64,000 nt of DNA from Crocosphaera sp. UHCC 0190 (GTDB taxonomy: Bacteria > Cyanobacteriota > Cyanobacteriia > Cyanobacteriales > Microcystaceae), in the NCBI RefSeq assembly GCF_034932065.1, contig NZ_JAYGHP010000001.1:1-64000 (forward strand), read 5' to 3'. Of the stretch, positions 61,925 to 64,000 are shown one piece after another. Within the stretch, counting starts at the first letter, position 1. Each line of letters opens with the position of its first letter. The position numbers and the translations under genes are program-made. The notes beneath the pieces were generated by a model that saw only the letters and a list, made by a program, of their open reading frames with translations, did not search any database and was not told where the DNA came from.

Positions 61925-61968
61925 TCAATGAACAATTTGATATTTTTTTAAGTCAAATTGTTCATTGA
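61925..61968 (-). other. Perfect 16-bp stem-loop between nifX and DUF269
   Basis: TCAATGAACAATTTGA and its exact complement flank a 12-base A/T loop. No T-run follows on either strand, so it is probably an mRNA stability or processing element in the polycistronic nif message rather than a terminator. Confidence 0.7.
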
Positions 61969-61987
61969 ATCGAGGGATTAAAAATGA

Positions 61988-62389
61988 TTATTCATCATCT
62001 TCAAAATTGGTGGGGTTCGCTTCTTTTTGTAAGACTTTGCGTAACCAAGGAGGAGGATTTCCTTTTAAAGTTTTGACTAATTCTCCAAGAATTTCATCAA
62101 TTTTATCTTCTTCAGAACGGGCTTTAATCGGGGTGACATTTTTGCGAATTAAACGGGCGGCAGCAGTACCACCGATGGCAGAAACATAGAGTAATGTGCA
62201 ACCATTTAGGGCAGCTAATTTAGGCTCTAATTTATCTTCGTTACCATCTTCTTTTAAGTCTCCACCAAACTCTAAAGTATTGACAAAATTAAAGCCATCT
62301 GGTGAAACATCATAGAGATCAATTTTGCTGGCCCAACCAAAGTGGGCATTGATATGAACATTGTCACTGGTCGTAAATGCAACTTTCAT
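61988..62389 (-). CDS. nifX: NifX, FeMo-cofactor carrier
   Basis: The 133-residue protein begins MKVAFTTSDNVHINAHFGWA and has KLAALNGCTLLYVSAIGG, the NifX/NifB-C-terminal dinitrogenase-cofactor binding fold. It carries NifB-co or VK-cluster between NifB and NifEN. A basic region and an acidic end (NFEDDE) follow. It lies between nifN and DUF269. Confidence 0.93.
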   Translation of the reverse strand: MKVAFTTSDNVHINAHFGWASKIDLYDVSPDGFNFVNTLEFGGDLKEDGNEDKLEPKLAALNGCTLLYVSAIGGTAAARLIRKNVTPIKARSEEDKIDEILGELVKTLKGNPPPWLRKVLQKEANPTNFEDDE

Positions 62390-62449
62390 GGTTTTCCTCT
62401 CAGATGAATAAAATGAAACAAGGGGAAACTTGTGTGATTTGAACCCGCT

Positions 62450-63814
62450 TTAATGAAGAGTAGCGGGACTATGTTTGGCTTCTTCTTCCATCAGAATATT
62501 GCCTACATCAAATAAAAATTGCATGGTGCCACGATACCCCACTAAACAGCGTTGTCCTAACCCCAATTGATCAAAAATGGGATAACCCATGCGATATAAA
62601 GGGGCTTGAAGACGCTTAGAAAGGGCTGTTCCGTGAGAATTCGTAATAATTAAATCCGAACCTGCGGCCAAATCTTCTAAATCTGCTAAGTCACCAATGG
62701 TCACATTATCAATCGGTAAACTCTCCAAAATCGGGGATTTTGTGGTGGTAACAGCCGCTTGAATTTTTGCCCCCATTTCCGTTAGTAACCAAGCCGTTTG
62801 ATAGAGTAAATCTGGTTCTAACGCTAAGGAAACTTTTTTCCCCCCAAAATAAAAATGGGTGTCCAGAATTACATCCTGTAACTGACGGCGTTGACGTTGT
62901 AAATTGGCGGGAATATTAGGAACTAGGGGAAAATGATGATCGCAACGGGAGGTTAAAATTTGGGATAACCGCCATAGGAAAGCATCCACCGCATCTAAAC
63001 CTGCTAAACGGGGGAATACCTCATATTTTGTGCCAAAACGTCCCTCTAAAATTTGGGCAGATTTCCGCATACTTTCCCCGATCGCCAGGGTTAAGCAAGA
63101 CCGATTTAACTGCTTTAATTGAGTAATGGTGGTTCCCCCCGTCGTCACCGTATGAGGGTTGTCTTCTAAATGACCATCAAGGGAACGGGATAAGTCAGGA
63201 ATCATCACAGGGGTTAACCCAAAAGCTTCTACAATAGACTTAAGTTCCTCTACATCCCCAGGAGACAGGTGAGAACTGCACAACACCGTGACTTGGGGTT
63301 TCATGGACACGGTAGGGGGTTCATCACTGGCAAAGGGGCCATAATCTGTGGCCACAATGCTTTCTATAGCGGCAGTATAACCATCTTGCAATGATCCCTT
63401 ATAATCGGGAGTTGAGACGGAAATAATCGGTAAAGAAGCTAATTCTGGGTGCTTTTCCCGTACAATTTTGAGGATACGACCCATATCATCCCCTCTCGTC
63501 TCCGTTAACCCTGTGGTTAACAAGCCGATGACTTGGGGTTTATATTTGTCAACAATGGTTAAAATTGCTTGTTCAACGTGATCTTCTCCCCCTAAAATGG
63601 TGCTAACTTCTGTCATGGCAGTAGTTGACAGGGGGATAGACTCACGGAAATGGCGCACTAACACCACTTTAGCAAAGGCTGTGCAACCTTGCGCCCCATG
63701 AAACAGAGGCATCATTCCTTTTAACCCTAAAAACGCTAAGGCCGCGCCTAAAGGTTGACTCATTTTTAGGGGGTTAACTGATAGGGACTTTTGGGGATTT
63801 AAAACTGTGGTCAT
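62450..63814 (-). CDS. nifN: Nitrogenase FeMo-cofactor scaffold subunit NifN
   Basis: The 454-residue protein has the nitrogenase alpha/beta fold: FHGAQGCTAFAKVVLVRHF near the start (the Cys ligand), EVSTILGGEDHVEQAI, and LLTTGLTETRGDD. With NifE it forms the scaffold on which FeMo cofactor is finished. The ATG is preceded by AGGAG seven bases upstream. It is followed by nifX (60 bases) and preceded by nifE. Confidence 0.95.
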   Translation of the reverse strand: MTTVLNPQKSLSVNPLKMSQPLGAALAFLGLKGMMPLFHGAQGCTAFAKVVLVRHFRESIPLSTTAMTEVSTILGGEDHVEQAILTIVDKYKPQVIGLLTTGLTETRGDDMGRILKIVREKHPELASLPIISVSTPDYKGSLQDGYTAAIESIVATDYGPFASDEPPTVSMKPQVTVLCSSHLSPGDVEELKSIVEAFGLTPVMIPDLSRSLDGHLEDNPHTVTTGGTTITQLKQLNRSCLTLAIGESMRKSAQILEGRFGTKYEVFPRLAGLDAVDAFLWRLSQILTSRCDHHFPLVPNIPANLQRQRRQLQDVILDTHFYFGGKKVSLALEPDLLYQTAWLLTEMGAKIQAAVTTTKSPILESLPIDNVTIGDLADLEDLAAGSDLIITNSHGTALSKRLQAPLYRMGYPIFDQLGLGQRCLVGYRGTMQFLFDVGNILMEEEAKHSPATLH

Positions 63815-63845
63815 TTCCGTTACTCCTATTTACCTTTTGCATGAA

Positions 63846-63866
63846 TGCCTTTTGCCTTTTGCCTTC
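63846..63866. repeat. Three TGCCTTT-type heptamers between nifE and nifN
   Basis: Two exact TGCCTTT copies and one TGCCTTC copy lie just after the nifE stop codon, in the 54-base gap before nifN. This is another STRR array. Confidence 0.75.
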
Positions 63867-63868
63867 CC

Positions 63869-64000
63869 TTACTCTGCTTCCAAATTCAACAAACTTTCAT
63901 GTTCTTGTTGCCAAATTTCCCAAGGGGCCGCCTTCCGAACTTGTCGCCAAATGGGACTATGTACCGCTTCATCTAATTCCCTGGCCATCTCCACCATACC
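63869..64000 (-). CDS. nifE: NifE C-terminus, cut by the window edge
   Basis: The minus strand reads through from the right edge to the TAA at 63869. It gives 43 residues with MARELDEAVHSPIWRQVR and APWEIWQQEHES, which match the C-terminal end of NifE (HSPIW-x-x-VR-x-x-APWE). The rest lies outside the window. The gene precedes nifN by 54 bases and is partial at its 5' end. Confidence 0.88.
   Translation of the reverse strand, partial: GMVEMARELDEAVHSPIWRQVRKAAPWEIWQQEHESLLNLEAE

Overview
The window looks like chromosomal DNA of a unicellular, nitrogen-fixing cyanobacterium of the Cyanothece / Crocosphaera / Rippkaea type. The evidence is a contiguous nif cluster with cyanobacterial accessory genes (hesA, hesB, fdxH, fdxB, a modB-modC fusion), frequent GCGATCGC (HIP1) octamers, a flavodiiron protein of the A-type, a DUF3685 response regulator, a LabA-like NYN protein, and cyanobacterial heptamer repeats (STRR). 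The genus is an inference. I see no rRNA, tRNA, CRISPR array or intact transposase.

Layout. 0-9.3 kb: an AAA-like NTPase, two unknown proteins whose 3' ends overlap, hspA, a deoC-rbfA-GH3 gene line, and several small stand-alone genes. 9.3-17.2 kb: NYN protein, sulfurtransferase, a complete partner-switching set (RsbW-like kinase, receiver-SpoIIE phosphatase, STAS antagonist), FtsH, a DUF3685 response regulator and a PerR-like Fur protein. 17.7-26.5 kb: signalling block with a multi-PAS HisKA_2 kinase, a receiver-PAS-GGDEF-EAL protein and a Ser/Thr kinase with WD40 repeats. 26.5-37.5 kb: HDAC-like deacetylase, aroE, a PEP-CTERM protein, ndk, TerC, a SpoIIM/RDD membrane module and a permease/TIGR03943/propeller operon. 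37.9-40.5 kb: two paralogous Crp-type regulators around a ComFB-like gene, together with small non-coding mobile elements. 40.6-52.2 kb: cobalamin genes, LysM-M23 peptidase, hom, a Uma2 protein, an unusual nuclease-ParA fusion, a hydrolase, infC, flavodiiron protein and a GT87-like membrane protein.

52.4-64 kb is the nif region, all on the minus strand: nifE (cut by the right edge), nifN, nifX, DUF269, DUF683, nifW, hesA, hesB, fdxH, a Cys-rich unknown, a split feoB, feoA, modBC, fdxB and two small unknowns. Together these supply FeMo-cofactor assembly (NifEN, NifX), Fe-S delivery (HesB), electron donors (FdxH, FdxB), iron (Feo) and molybdate (ModBC). A strong intrinsic terminator at 58222-58250 suggests the feo-mod part is transcribed separately from nifEN-fdxH.

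Less obvious content: a decayed TauE/SafE permease remnant upstream of modBC; two copies of a structured MITE-like element (17.4 and 40.4 kb); a second MITE-like element whose left end supplies the stop codon of a Crp gene; a third small element in the nif region; heptamer repeats that encode the C-termini of two proteins; and a candidate NtcA-type promoter with exact spacing. The most unusual gene is the Mrr-like nuclease fused to a ParA ATPase at 45.6-46.7 kb. Many starts were moved to internal ATGs on the basis of ribosome binding sites and family length.
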